In this document: piece by piece, positions 34,384 to 45,689 of the stretch
Position numbering within the stretch: the stretch's first letter is position 1
Layout of the letters: every line of letters starts with the position of its first letter
Source: Trebouxia sp. TZW2008
Taxonomy: Eukaryota > Chlorophyta > Trebouxiophyceae > Trebouxiales > Trebouxiaceae
Reading direction: 5' to 3'
DNA length: 64,000 bases
Assembly (NCBI GenBank): GCA_002118135.1
Contig: BDIU01000280.1
Coordinates: 62,001-126,000, forward strand
Made by a program: the position numbers and the translations under genes
The notes under the pieces: model-generated
Told to the model about the DNA's origin: nothing
The model's database searches: none
What the model saw: the letters and a program-made list of their open reading frames with translations, nothing else

Positions 34384-37300
34384 ATGGCTGCCGCTATAGT
34401 GCGGATCACCAGGGAAGCACTCTTGGCGTGGTTTGTGGTGGTCTTTTTCAGCTTGGCTTCAGGGCATGGTCGAGCAGGTAGGTCAAGACTGATTTGTCTC
34501 GAGCACTGCGTGATACAAGCTGCAACTGGTCTGGTCATTAGCCAGCGATGATTGTGATACGGCACGAGCCAAGCTCTGCTGGATCAGTGCTGTACGGGCC
34601 GTGGTCCGCCTGGTTCAAGCGCACACGACCGGGAAACTGCTGATGCACATTGCGTGCAACTTTGCGAGATGGCGCGCAGATCAGCGCGTTTCTCACATTT
34701 TTGAATGTGCAACCATTGCATCTGGCATGCACGCTTGATGCGTGGCTCAAGTCCTTGATGCCAACAAGGTTTGGTATCTAGCTAAATCAGCCTGCTTGCT
34801 GCAGAGGCGCTAGGCTCTTCCCGCCAACTGCTTGGGCTCAGCACAGATGCATGGGGCTGCTGTGGTGGGCTCATGAGCGCAGCAGGCAACAGTGACAATC
34901 CTCTGATGTCATGTCCAGAAGGCTATGGCTGCAGTCGTAATAGTGCCAACTATTGGCAGTGCATTCCTGGGGCACGTGCTCTTGCTGTTGTTGTCTTGCC
35001 AAGCCCACCTCCTTCCCCTCCCCTGTCTCCACCACCACCGTCTCCACCTCCCTCCCCACCCCCTACAGTACCCTCCCCACCACCCCCAGCCCCCTTCCCG
35101 CCACCTCCAGCACCCAAGGTGCAAGCTGCGTCATCTGCAGCAAGCCAATCACCAAGCCAAAGCACTCCTACCATAACACCTGCCTCGACGACAGCCAGAG
35201 TGGACGCCTCTTCCTCAGGTACACAGAACCAGATTGCACAGCTTCTTTCCGACATGACTTGACATTGTGCAGGAGCCTGCTGATGATCACGGTGGTTCTG
35301 CACAGACTATAATATTAGGGCTTCCCTCTTGTCAGGAGATTGCTGGAGGACGACTTTGTTGACTTGCAATGCATTGCAGCTGTTGCTGAGTGTTGAGTTG
35401 TTGACCCAGCAAGTCATGGCATGCTGCATCAAAGTGCAAATGTGCACCAACAACCTTGCCGATCCTGCTTTTTGCTGATGTCATATGCAAAGTATATGAT
35501 CCAAATATCTGCTCCTTCCTGACAAGTTTATAAGTCGTGTCAACTGCAAGCAAACCCTCAGCATTCCATGCGAGCTTGCAGCATCTTTGTCTATCAAGGC
35601 AGAACCCTGTGAGGGACAGTCAGCAACCCTTTGCTGTACAATTTGTGTACTGAAATTTCAGCAAATAGATGTTGTGTGCTCTGCAGCGGCTGATCCTGTT
35701 GCCTGCACAAATGTGTGCACTGTGCCTGTCAAGACAGGATCCCAGTGCGGTGGCTCTAGCACATGCTCCTCTGACATGGCCTGCGGTGATGCACCATGGT
35801 GAGAAATCTGCCTTTTGCAAGCTGTTGCTGTTTGTAAGCTGTTTCCATCAAGTAAGGCCTTGTTCACTGCATGTGACGTGACTGACAATTTGCTGTATTT
35901 GCTTTCAGTATGCTTGCAGTGCAGATTGCTTGGTATGCAAGGTCTGTTAGACTCGCCCTGTAGCTATTGGTGGGCTGCTAAGATCTCTGTGATTAGTTGG
36001 TCTGACTGGCTTTGCGCTGTCATGACTTGCTGTGAACTGCTTCTAATCACTGAGATTATTTTGACAATGCCCACTTGGCGTAGACTTCCCTTTTCTGCCC
36101 TTCTTTCTATGCACCGCCTGGTGCCACTCCGTGCCTGAAGGTTGGAATGCTGCTGCTCTCAGGGCCCATGCTTGCTGTGGCGATGATGCTGTATGTTCAA
36201 AGATCACTACCAGGTATGCTGCTGACTGTGTCTACCTTGGCTTGACTTTCAGTGCTTGCCCTTGGTGGTTGACGACGCCCTACACAAGACGATGGTCACC
36301 ACCATATTCCACTGCTTTAGGTCCTGCCTTGGACCAAGTTGATGTTTGCATGATCAGCTGCTGATCTTTGCAGCATGCTCGCTTGTTGCCTACAGCTGCT
36401 GTAGTCTTATGGCTTGCAAAGCAACCTGCCACAGGGTGCAGTGCACACAGCTTGCATGCAATACAGCTTGCCCATCTGTGGCTATGCATTCTGTCCTGAA
36501 CAGAACTATTACTATGACACTCAGCAAAGCTTTGTTCTGCTTGACTGTTCTAGTCTAGTCTGGGCTCATGATGCAGATACTGGCAGTGCGTTGCGAAGGA
36601 GGCCATCACTGTGTCACATCCGCCTGCGACACCCACACCAACCCCGACTAAGAAGGCAACTCCAGCGCCTACTCCGGCTGCAACCAGGACGCCGGTTGCG
36701 ACATCAACCCCGTCAGCGACTCCAGCTGCAACTCACAAGCCCAGGCACAAACCAACGCCGACTGCTTCGCCGACACCGGTCGCGACGCCCAGTCCAACAG
36801 CGTCGCCTGTTGCTGTGCAGTCACCTGCTGCAACTCAAGCGCCACGGTCTACCAGCCCTGATGGTATGACCTTTTATGCATGGCCTTGCGCAAATGAATG
36901 TAATGATGCACTTATGATGTTGCATTCATGACCATGCACAAGCCATTTGGCTATGCACATGCTGACTAACTTGGGTTTCATACTTTGTAGACAACAACAC
37001 CTGCATCATTTCAAGCAAGGGATGCATGATGTTATGTGTAATGCGTTGATGTGCTCATATGTGTGTCGAATGAATATGCATACAAAATAGAGAAGCTTGA
37101 TGCAGCTTTGGCCAAGCTTGAAAGGCTGCAGCATCTCACTTCAGGCAAACATTTGGCTTGTTGCGCCAATGGACAGACTGCTCAACATCACCAAGCCATG
37201 CTCCTTGCAAATCTTTGCTTGCACACTGTCAGATGCTGATCATCAGAACAAAGACTTCAGCTGCGTTGCACTGCAAACTGTAGTGCAAGCAGCACCAATC

Positions 37301-40300
37301 TTACTGTGGATCAAAGCAGGTTTCAACCACGACCTGGCCTTGATCACCTGATGCATATGTCAGTGCAATTACAGCTTGGCCTCAAGCAGATGTAACAGAT
37401 GTTCTCAATACAGAATATGGATGTGCATGATGCATCGGCTCTTATAAGCTAGTACAGGAAGCTGTAGTGATGCAGCAGTGGACTCTGTCCTTGGCAATTA
37501 AAAGGGAAACACATTTTAGCACAGAAAGTAGGTGTGATTGGCCAGTCCTGTGCTGCCAAGCCCATTTGTCCTGCTAAGCCCGTTTGTTCATGCGCAGCTA
37601 CAAAATTGATATTGTGCATGTAGGCGTGGACCATGGCACAGCGCTGGGCATGTCGTGGTTGTTTTTGAAAGCACAGAGGGCTGGACACCTGCCCTCCAGC
37701 AACAGAAATCCATGAAGCGTTCTCTAGCTAACAGAGGAATTTTGCTGATGCAGGTATTGACTATGGTGCAGCTCTGAGCATGTCATGGCTGTTCTACGAG
37801 GCACAGAGGGCTGGCCCCTTGCCGGCCACCAACAGGATCCCATGGAGAAGTGACTCAGCCCTGAAGGATGTTGCTCCTGATGGCACTTCCATGACTGGCG
37901 GCTGGTATGATGCTGGAGGTACGGCCCTGATTGCTACTGTCACTGCACTGGCTGGGGTTTCATGCACCATTCTGGCACAATGTTGACTACTATGATCAGA
38001 CTGTCATGGAGGGGCGCCTTAGTCGTGAAGGATGTCGCTCCTGATGGCACCTTTATGACTGAGGGTTGGTGAGATGCTGGAGGTGCGGCCCTGTTGAATG
38101 CAGAAACAATCGAGATGACAATGTGATGATCATGCAAAGCCATTGGGTGCATGCTTCTTTGCACGCTGATCATATTGGCACAATGGGTGGAAAGCTCACT
38201 GAAAGTGACAACTGGATCAAATCGCGTTCGCTGGCATTTTGGGCAGATTCATGCAGCATTTGATTGATTCTGGTGAGTGTGATTTGGCATGAGACGGTGT
38301 CCCAAAGGCTTGCTGTCTTTGACCAAAACAGCAGCACCACAGAGCAGCACAACACAGCAGCATGCTTGCATCTTGACCTGCTCTGTTCTTCTTGTGCGCT
38401 CCATTGTTGTTTTTCGTGATTGGCAATCACGACCATTGCCTGCAGACATGTGAGTATGAGTTGTGCATGTCTGCAGATAACCTGAAGCTCAACTTCCCGG
38501 CTGCTTTTGCGGCATCAGTGCTGGCGTGGGGTCTGCTAGAGTTTCCAGATGTAAGGCTCTGAAACTGCTCATTTGTGCATGCATATACTGTGTTGATGTC
38601 TGCAATAGAATCAGCAGAATGTGTTAGGAAGCACATGCAATGCATTGATGTCTGTACCAACTAGCATGCACCCTTGGTATGTGTGAACACATTGTATACT
38701 GTGACTTTGCACATTTCCGTGTGCGTAGAGTTGTTTTGTGCAAACAGCTGAATGATTCCTGCGTGGTCACTAATAGCTTTGCAGCAGCCCACAGCGTGGC
38801 TGCTGGCAGCTTTGCAGAACCATGCAGCATGACTGCTGACAGCTTTGCAGCACTGTGCAGCATGACTGCTGACAGCTTTGCAGAACCATGCAGCATGACT
38901 GCTGACAGCTTGCAGAGCCAACTAGGATGAGGCTTAATTATCCTGCTCAATGATTGGCAATGCTTGTGCTGCTTTGCCCTTGACGTGCGAGAGATTGCCA
39001 AAGGGAAGCAGCGAGTAGGCCAGCCTCAGCTGTCAATTTGCTGAAGCTACCTCAGTATTGATGAAGCCAGTTTAGACATGACAAAGCCATCTTAGTCATG
39101 ATGAAGTCAACTTATTGATTCTGACGTCAGCTGATTCTGCATTCAAAACCGTCTGAGTCATGATCACGGCGCCTCGAGATAAGCCATTGTGATTGGTAGC
39201 AGTAGAGCAGCTCACAGAAGGCAAAGAGACAAAACGGCAACGCTTAGCACCGCATCACAGCCTTGTACGCTTGAAGCTGTGTAGCACAGCAGGATGCATC
39301 ATCCTCAAGACGCAGGTTTTCAAACCACCCGCCACCCACACCATGCACACAGGCGGACCATCAGCTCAGATAGTGGTGATCAATTGAGAAATGGCTTGTA
39401 GGATGCGCAAAGCACCAAAAGTGCTTGTCCTGCTTGTTGTTTGGGTGGAGGAAGCTTGCCAAAGTGAAATAGCTAGTAAAACAGCCTTAGCTGGCAGTTG
39501 GTCGAAGCTGCCTCAGTCGCAATGTAGCCACTTTGCTCATATTGACATCAAATTAGCCTGTCTCCTGAATTAGCCTGTCGCCTGTCTCCTGAATGTGGAT
39601 GAAGATTTGAATGATCACTGCAGGGCTATGCAGCAGCAGGGCAGACTGATAGTGCCCTTGACAGTCTACGCTGGATTGCTGACTACTTTGTGAAGAACCA
39701 CCACTCTGACTTGGCTTTCACAGCTCACATTGGGAATGTGACGCTGGATCATAGCTTGTGGGGAAGGCCAGAGGACATGTCAGAGGCTAGACCATCATTT
39801 GATATCAGTCCTTCTGCTCCTGGTATGCCACCTTTCACAGTGCCACCTACCCCATCTTCCCCAAAGCAGGCGGCTTTTGTGATCAGAGAGCATAGACTGC
39901 TGCACTATTTTCTTTCTGTGTTCGGTTGGCAGGCATTCTTGCATGCATTTCAACTGAAGGCTTGATCCAGGTGGAATCACTGAGCAGATGCCCTCAGACT
40001 TTTTGTAAATTGCAAATCTCTGTGTGGCCCCTCATTTGTTCACACTGTAGCTTGCATGATCCTCACAAACTTGCAATGTGCTTTGAAAGAAAGCGCCTTG
40101 CATGCATTGAGGCCATCATAATGCAATCGACAACAATGCACCTTAGCACTGCTAACCTCCTGCAGGTTCTGAGCTTCTTGGAGGACTGGTGCCGCTCTTT
40201 CAGCCACTGTTCGTGCAACAACAAGCAAGCAACAATCATTGTCCAACATCTCATTGTGCCCTATGTTCTCATCTTCTTGCACAGACAGTAGCCACTCTCT

Positions 40301-43300
40301 CAGCCGCTGCGCTTGCCCTTCCCAGCGATCAACATTCACATGCCTCAGCTGCGCAAGTACACTGCAGGTTCTGATCTTCTTGGACAGACTGCGGCAGCTC
40401 TTTCAGCCATTGCGCTTGTGTTTGACGATGTGGACCCAGCTTATGCCACGATGCTGGAGGGGCATGCGCGGGAGCTGTACATGTAAGTCCCTTCTGCACG
40501 TATACATATGTACCCAGCCAGGCCTGCTGAGCCTGCATAGCACGCTTTTAGAATGAATGAAATGAATGACACACGTATGTCCCACCTATGTGTCTGCTTG
40601 GCGGTGAGCCCGTCAACGGTGGCAAGAATTGAGGGCATGCTGGCCACAATCAGGCGATGCCTTCATGAAGCTGATTGAGTCGCTGCAATGCTGGATGAAC
40701 TTCTGGACCACGCTCAACTGCCTGCCGTAATACCACACTCTGGTGCACCACCGCTGCATAGTATATATTGTGTATCAGGCGTTGTTGCCAGTGGGCCAGC
40801 GGTGCTGTGCTTCAGCACTCAGTCTCTGTTGTGCAGGACATGCTTCTGATTGATGCATCGTCAGCGCTTGTAGCAGCAACCTGACAGAAATGTTTCCTGC
40901 AGCATCGGAGTTGCGTTCCAAGGCAAGTACAGCAACTCCATTCCCAATGCGGCCTTGGCGTATCCTTCCACATGCTACTTTGATGACCTGGCCTGGGGAG
41001 CGGCCTGGCTGTACCAAAGGACTGGCGAGCTGCAATTCCTTTCTGTAAGTTTGCTGAACCTCTACCTTGTTCCAGTGATGGTTGAAGGTGCTTAGCACCA
41101 CCCTTAAGGATCAAGCTGCCTGGCTGTACCAAAGGGCTGGCGAGCTGCACTTCTTCTCTGCGAGTTTGTCTCCTGTTTGCATGCCAAAAATGATACCCTT
41201 TCCTGGGAGACTTTGGTAACTGCAATGCTGCTTGGCTGTACCAAACGCCTGGCGAGCTGCAATTGCTCTCTGTGAGCTATCACCAGCTTGCATGATGCAT
41301 CTCTGCTTCTCTCCCTTGATGCAATCTTCAGCAGTTTTCCTTTGTAAGTGCGTATCTGGAGAATCACGTCTCCAGATGCTTTCATGCAACCCGTTGACAC
41401 AGCATGTCAAGAGGCTAAACCAAAGGACTGGCGAGCTTCAGTTCCTCTTTGTGATCCTTGCTGCTGCTTGTATGCTGTCTTTCATCAATGCTTGACAGCT
41501 GAACCAGAGGACTTGAAAAGCATGACAGCTGTACCTACGGACTTGCGAGCTGCAATTCATCGCTCTCTGGGGCTGCTCAGTGTAGCTTTGAAGGTACCAA
41601 AGAGCTTTTTTCGAGCACTTGTCTTACTGCTCTCTGCAGGTCAATTTGCTTTGCACAATATCTGACGACACTGATGGACGGCAGCACACAGACCTGTTGT
41701 CACATTGCATGCCTCTCTGTAAGCGCTACTGCTTGCTGAAGCTGCAAGAGACATAGAAAGAGTGCTTTGACATGCTTTAGCCAGCCAACAGGCTGATTGC
41801 ATGTGCCGCAAACAGTCCTGATGCAGCTGCTGAAGCAGCTCATGATCACATGACAATGCATGACAGGCTTGATGGAGCTGTGATTGCTCGAATGACCACT
41901 GTCAGGAGCCGCACGGCTTTCTTTGTGGTTGCAGGATGCTGTGGTGTACAGTCAGCGCACCATACATGCGGAGAATGGTAAATACTGGAGAGTCTGGAGT
42001 TGGGACCCTGCCTAGTTCCTGCCATTGCATGACAGGTGCCATGCAAACATAAGTGCAGTGACAAGTCCCTCATTCAGCAACTCTTTCTGTGGTTGCAGGA
42101 TGCTGTGGTGTACAGTCAGCGCACCATACATGAGGAGAACGGCAACTACTGGCCAGTCTGGAGTTGGGACCTTGCCTATTACGGCACCCAAGTCAAGCTT
42201 GCACAGTTAACTGGCAATGGCACATTTGCTTCAGAGGTGAGTAGACCTACCTTATTTGAGACATTTGATTGCTCCAGTACGTACCTAGCTGGGGCTGCTG
42301 AGCCTGTCTAGCATATGTCTTGAATCAATCAATAAACGAATGAGTTGACTGAGAGTTGTAATGTTACCACACAACAAAGCAACTAAACCCTGAAGTCAGT
42401 GCATGGGAGTGCTGGTGCTGTGCCATGAAACTTCAAATCTGTCGGCGCTACCAAATTCTGAGAAAACCTAGAGCTGATGCCTCATGCTGCTAGTGCTGCC
42501 TTCACATACATCTGAGTTCTGCTACTGATGGGGTCAACAGTGTTGGTCCAATATGCAGCTGGTGCTGCCTTCACAGATATGATTGTTCTGCTGATGACAT
42601 CATAAAAAGAGTTGATGCATGATGCTTCTGGTACTGTTGTCAGAAGGATGAGCCATGCTGGACACAGACAAATGATGTTGTTCGTACAGATGTCCACAAG
42701 TTGCTACATGCTCAATCAGAGCTAGAGATTGACGCTGCTGGTGCTGTCAAAACAGAGGTCCAAGTTCTTAGAGGGGTTGGTGAGGGGTCTCCAGCCCGTG
42801 CAGTACACCCCCAAGGGGCTGGCGTGGGTAGATAGCTGGGGTCCCCTATGCTACGCCATGAATGGAGCATTGGGGTACAGCAGAGGTTCTTTGCCTAAGG
42901 CCCTGGTGTCATTGTTACAGGTGTCAAACTTCCTGGAAGTGTGGGTGAAGGGTGCCCAGCCAGTGCAGTACACCCCCAAGGGGCTAGCTTGGGTAGATAG
43001 CTGGGGTCCTCTACGCTACGCCATGAATGCAGCATTTGGATACAGCACAAGTTCTTTGCGTAATGTCCTGGTGTCATGGTTACAGGTGTCCAAATTCCTG
43101 GAAGTATGGGTGCAAGGTGCCCAGCCAGTGCAGTACACCCCCAAGGGGTTGGCTTGGGTAGACAGCTGGGGTCCCCTGCGCTACGCCATGAACGCCGCGT
43201 TGCTTGCTGAAGTCTGGGCAAAGCAGATTGCAAGTGAGTCTTGACTACATCAGAAACGCTTCTGTTCAATGAGTGCAGCAATGATTGCTGAAGTCTGGGC

Positions 43301-44947
43301 AACACAGGTTGCAAGTGAGTCATATGCCAGGTACATTTGCACACAATCACCACTGCTGCGTTGTGAATGTCATATCCGTCTGGTGTGCAAAAGTGATTTG
43401 CAGTCACGCGAAGCAGTGCTGACTAGCCAGTGATTGCAGAACAGAACGTTGCCAATCATCATCTTACTCCCCATTCCATGTCGTTGGCTGCTGACTTAGC
43501 TGCATTGCGCCACAGCATGTCTCTCATGGCACCATTGTGCTTTGGTGGTCCTGCTGTACCTGATTCCAACACTCCAGCTGCAACGCATTGTGGTCTTGCG
43601 CATCATAACTTTCTCCTTGGTGGTTATGCAAGAAGCGACGCGAGCAATTCCATGTGCTAGGAGTGCTGGGCACGATCCCAAATGCGGTATGTGTCGGGAA
43701 TGGACAGCATTGGCCGCAGCTTTGTGTCGGCTTCAAGCAGAGCTACCCAGTGCAGCTTCATCAGCGGAGCGCTAATTCCAAGACAGGCCTGCTGTATACA
43801 ACCTCTGCCTGTGACGTCACTGACAACTACCTCTGTTCTGCAGCAACTGATGCAACCAACTCCATGCGATATGAGTGCTGGGCACGATCCCAAATGCGGT
43901 ATGTGCTGGGCATGAACGGCATCGGCCGCAGCTTTGTGGTTGGCTTTGGGCGGCATTACCCAGTGCAGATTCACCACAGGGCGGCCTCTTGCCCTGGCCT
44001 GTCTACGCCATGTGACTGGAGCAACTATGATGCTACCACTCCAAACCCACATGTGCTATATGGAGCGCTGATTGGAGGTGAGTCGATCAAACGACAACAA
44101 TGGTGATGTTTGTTGCATGTGCCAAGTATGTTTGGCCCAAGTGCTGTCTTGCTTTGGAGCTTCTGTTGAGCATGTCAGTAACCTCGTGCAATGTCCAACC
44201 AGTAATACTGGGCAAATGAATCAGCATAGTGAACATGGTTTGAACCCTTTCCAGCAGATTGGTGCAAGTTGAAGGGTCGTTCACCAATGACTCCAAGTGT
44301 CATGCAAGTCAGCATCACAGCACTGGGAACAAAGCATCAGTGTCAGACAGTGTGACAGTACGTTGTGCCTGTTTGCATCCTGTTAGCAGCAAGATGCTGC
44401 ATACAAGCTGACCTGTACTTGCAGCTCACTTGAGTACACTAAGCAAGTATTGTTTATGTTGCTCACAGCACTATGTTGGCATATGCTGTAGCCTTGTCCA
44501 GGCTGCCTGATCAGGGTCATTACATTGCCAATGCACAATGCTACTTATCAGAACGCTTTCCATGACAAGAGCTGCCAGCTTCTTGTTAGGTGCTGATGGA
44601 GCAGTGAGTTTCACAATTCATCAGCAAAACTTTGAGAGCATTTGCAGCAAGCAAACCAAATATCATTGTTTTTGCTTGAACAGTCCTGCAAGCTATATCT
44701 ATACAAATGGTCAACAAGATAATTCTGGCCATGCATGCATGGCGTCGCTGACAGCTGTGTTTACTTTGATGTTGCAGGTCCTGGCCCAGATGACTCATAT
44801 GTTGATGTCCGGTCTAACTTCACAACCAATGAGGTGGCAGTGGACTACAATGCTGGCTTCACAGGCGTGCTGGCTGCACTCAAACAGTCTCACAACTCAT
44901 GGGCTCACTGCCAAACCAGTGGTTTCTTGCGACAAAGCACTGGTTAG
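34384..44947 (+). CDS. Secreted GH9 endoglucanase with two CBM1-like modules (GH9 gene C)
   Basis: Exons: 34384-34477, 34805-35218, 35687-35798, 36163-36213, 36577-36863, 37754-37918, 38477-38550, 39624-39822, 40368-40482, 40903-41044, 42099-42236, 43086-43233, 43844-44077, 44778-44947. They total 2343 nt, 780 codons plus TAG, all in phase. Signal peptide [20 protein letters not shown]..., ending GHGRAG. Module M0 (WGCCGG...[11 protein letters not shown]) lies near residues 47-83, then a PPSPPP linker, module M1 ([13 protein letters not shown]..., near 172-226) and a [12 protein letters not shown] linker. The GH9 domain is about 320-780. Catalytic landmarks are present: [25 protein letters not shown], and [21 protein letters not shown] differs from A and B in otherwise constant places: IPWRSDSAL instead of VSWRGDSAL, and SMSW instead of GMSW. 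Exon lengths of the signal-peptide exon (94) and module exon (112) equal those of gene B. Predicted secreted beta-1,4-glucanase, possibly with altered activity. Confidence 0.9.
37621..37725 (+). repeat. Decayed 5'-edge copy of gene C exon 6
   Basis: After GTAG the copy reads [20 protein letters not shown] then PSSNRNP and a stop. The functional exon begins at 37754. This is the third gene with a relic at this position. Confidence 0.75.
38006..38095 (+). repeat. 3'-edge copy of gene C exon 6
   Basis: GATGTCGCTCCTGATGGCAC and following bases copy the end of exon 6 ([17 protein letters not shown]) with stops, just downstream of the functional donor at 37919. Confidence 0.75.
38790..38920 (+). 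repeat. Tandem repeat, intron 7 of gene C
   Basis: Four units of about 30-35 bp with the core GACTGCTGACAGCTTTGCAG and CATGCAGCAT. Intronic; each unit contains a potential TTTGCAG acceptor. Confidence 0.8.
40155..40367 (+). repeat. Two truncated copies upstream of gene C exon 9
   Basis: CAGGTTCTGAGCTTCTTGGA (from about 40164) and CTTCTTGCACAGACAGTAGC (from about 40272) copy the start of exon 9 ([14 protein letters not shown]), about 100 bp apart. The functional exon starts at 40368. This parallels the arrays in A and B. Confidence 0.75.
40508..40575 (+). repeat. Dispersed repeat R2, copy 2 (gene C intron 9)
   Basis: TGTACCCAGCCAGGCCTGCT then GAGCCTGCATAGCACGC and an AATGAATGAAATGAATGA tail. 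Related to the copies at 13975 and 42271. Confidence 0.55.
41115..41590 (+). repeat. Four 3'-edge copies downstream of gene C exon 10
   Basis: Variants of TGGCTGTACCAAAG.ACTGG and CGAGCTGCA.TTC.T.TCTG recur at about 41123, 41232, 41420 and 41505-41570, each followed by TGTGA or TGCGA donor-like contexts. They copy the end of exon 10 ([13 protein letters not shown]) whose functional donor is at 41045. Confidence 0.8.
41936..42020 (+). repeat. 5'-edge copy of gene C exon 11
   Basis: GTTGCAG then GATGCTGTGGTGTACAGTCA is nearly identical to the functional exon at 42099 for about 80 bp and then reaches a TAG. It differs at several places (GGTAAATACTGGAGAG). Confidence 0.85.
42271..42344 (+). repeat. 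Dispersed repeat R2, copy 3 (gene C intron 11)
   Basis: GCTCCAGTACGTACCTAGCT is identical to copy 1; the tail is AATCAATCAATAAACGAATG. Confidence 0.55.
42756..43085 (+). repeat. Two in-frame tandem copies upstream of gene C exon 12
   Basis: Copies begin at 42756 and 42921 and the functional exon at 43086, exactly 165 bp (55 codons) apart. Each repeats about 115 bp coding [19 protein letters not shown]. The spacers are free of stops, so one reading frame runs from 42756 through the functional exon to 43244. Copies 2 and 3 have GTTACAG acceptors. Confidence 0.9.
43270..43325 (+). repeat. 3'-edge copy of gene C exon 12 with donor
   Basis: GCAATGATTGCTGAAGTCTG then GGCAACACAGGTTGCAAGTGAG repeats the last 45 bases of exon 12 and its donor about 85 bp downstream. 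Confidence 0.75.
43640..43800 (+). repeat. Decayed 5'-edge copy of gene C exon 13
   Basis: The words [20 protein letters not shown] and a degraded HHR region are readable, with a stop and frame changes. The functional exon starts at 43844. Confidence 0.8.
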
Positions 44948-45689
44948 TGTTGTGTTCAACAAGCTTGATGTGTCGGCTGAGACATGTTGTGGCTCGCTGT
45001 TCAAGATCAGAAGCGGCTGTGGCATGTGTCTTGCTTTCAGTTTAGTGCAGTCATGGGCGACCAGGTTCGAAGATTGTTACTGAGTTCTGCTGTTGTTAAG
45101 CAGTTGTCCTGGTGGCAGATGCAGCTTGCTGAATGCCTTGGCAGGAAATCTTTACAAAGCACTCCTGATGCACCTTGACAATTTGGTCGGTCCCATGCTG
45201 TGATGCGCAGCTTGTGATCAGCCATGTTAATCAGACTTTGTTGCCCAACAACATCAAATGATCGATATGTGACTGTATGAAAGCATTGAAGCAAGCAGAG
45301 TGTGTCTTGTCAGTATTACAATCTCAATACGGCAGTTGCATTGCACTCAGTCTGGCATCGTGAATCTTACACAGCTGAAGCGTGATCAGTGTGATTTCAG
45401 GTGGTCAAAAAAAGACTGCACTATAGTTGCAAAACGCTTGTGTAAGACCTGTTCATTTGACTTGTTGAAGTTTGTGATCACAAACAATGATTGCACGCAA
45501 AGTTTCAAGCTGCTGTTGAGGTGGACACTCAATAACTGGCGGCAGGCTTGATACTGTTTTGCCTCAACCTGCTTTGCAGCTACCATACAAGGACTCAACG
45601 ACTGTCACTATTGGCTTGCAGAACAGCCCAGCTGCTAGCCAAATTTGAAGTGTTTTACTATAGCAAGACACAACAGGCCTATCACGCAA
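44948..45689. other. Intergenic, no gene seen
   Basis: Holds the 3' region of gene C. I see no supported exon, RNA gene or repeat. Confidence 0.4.
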
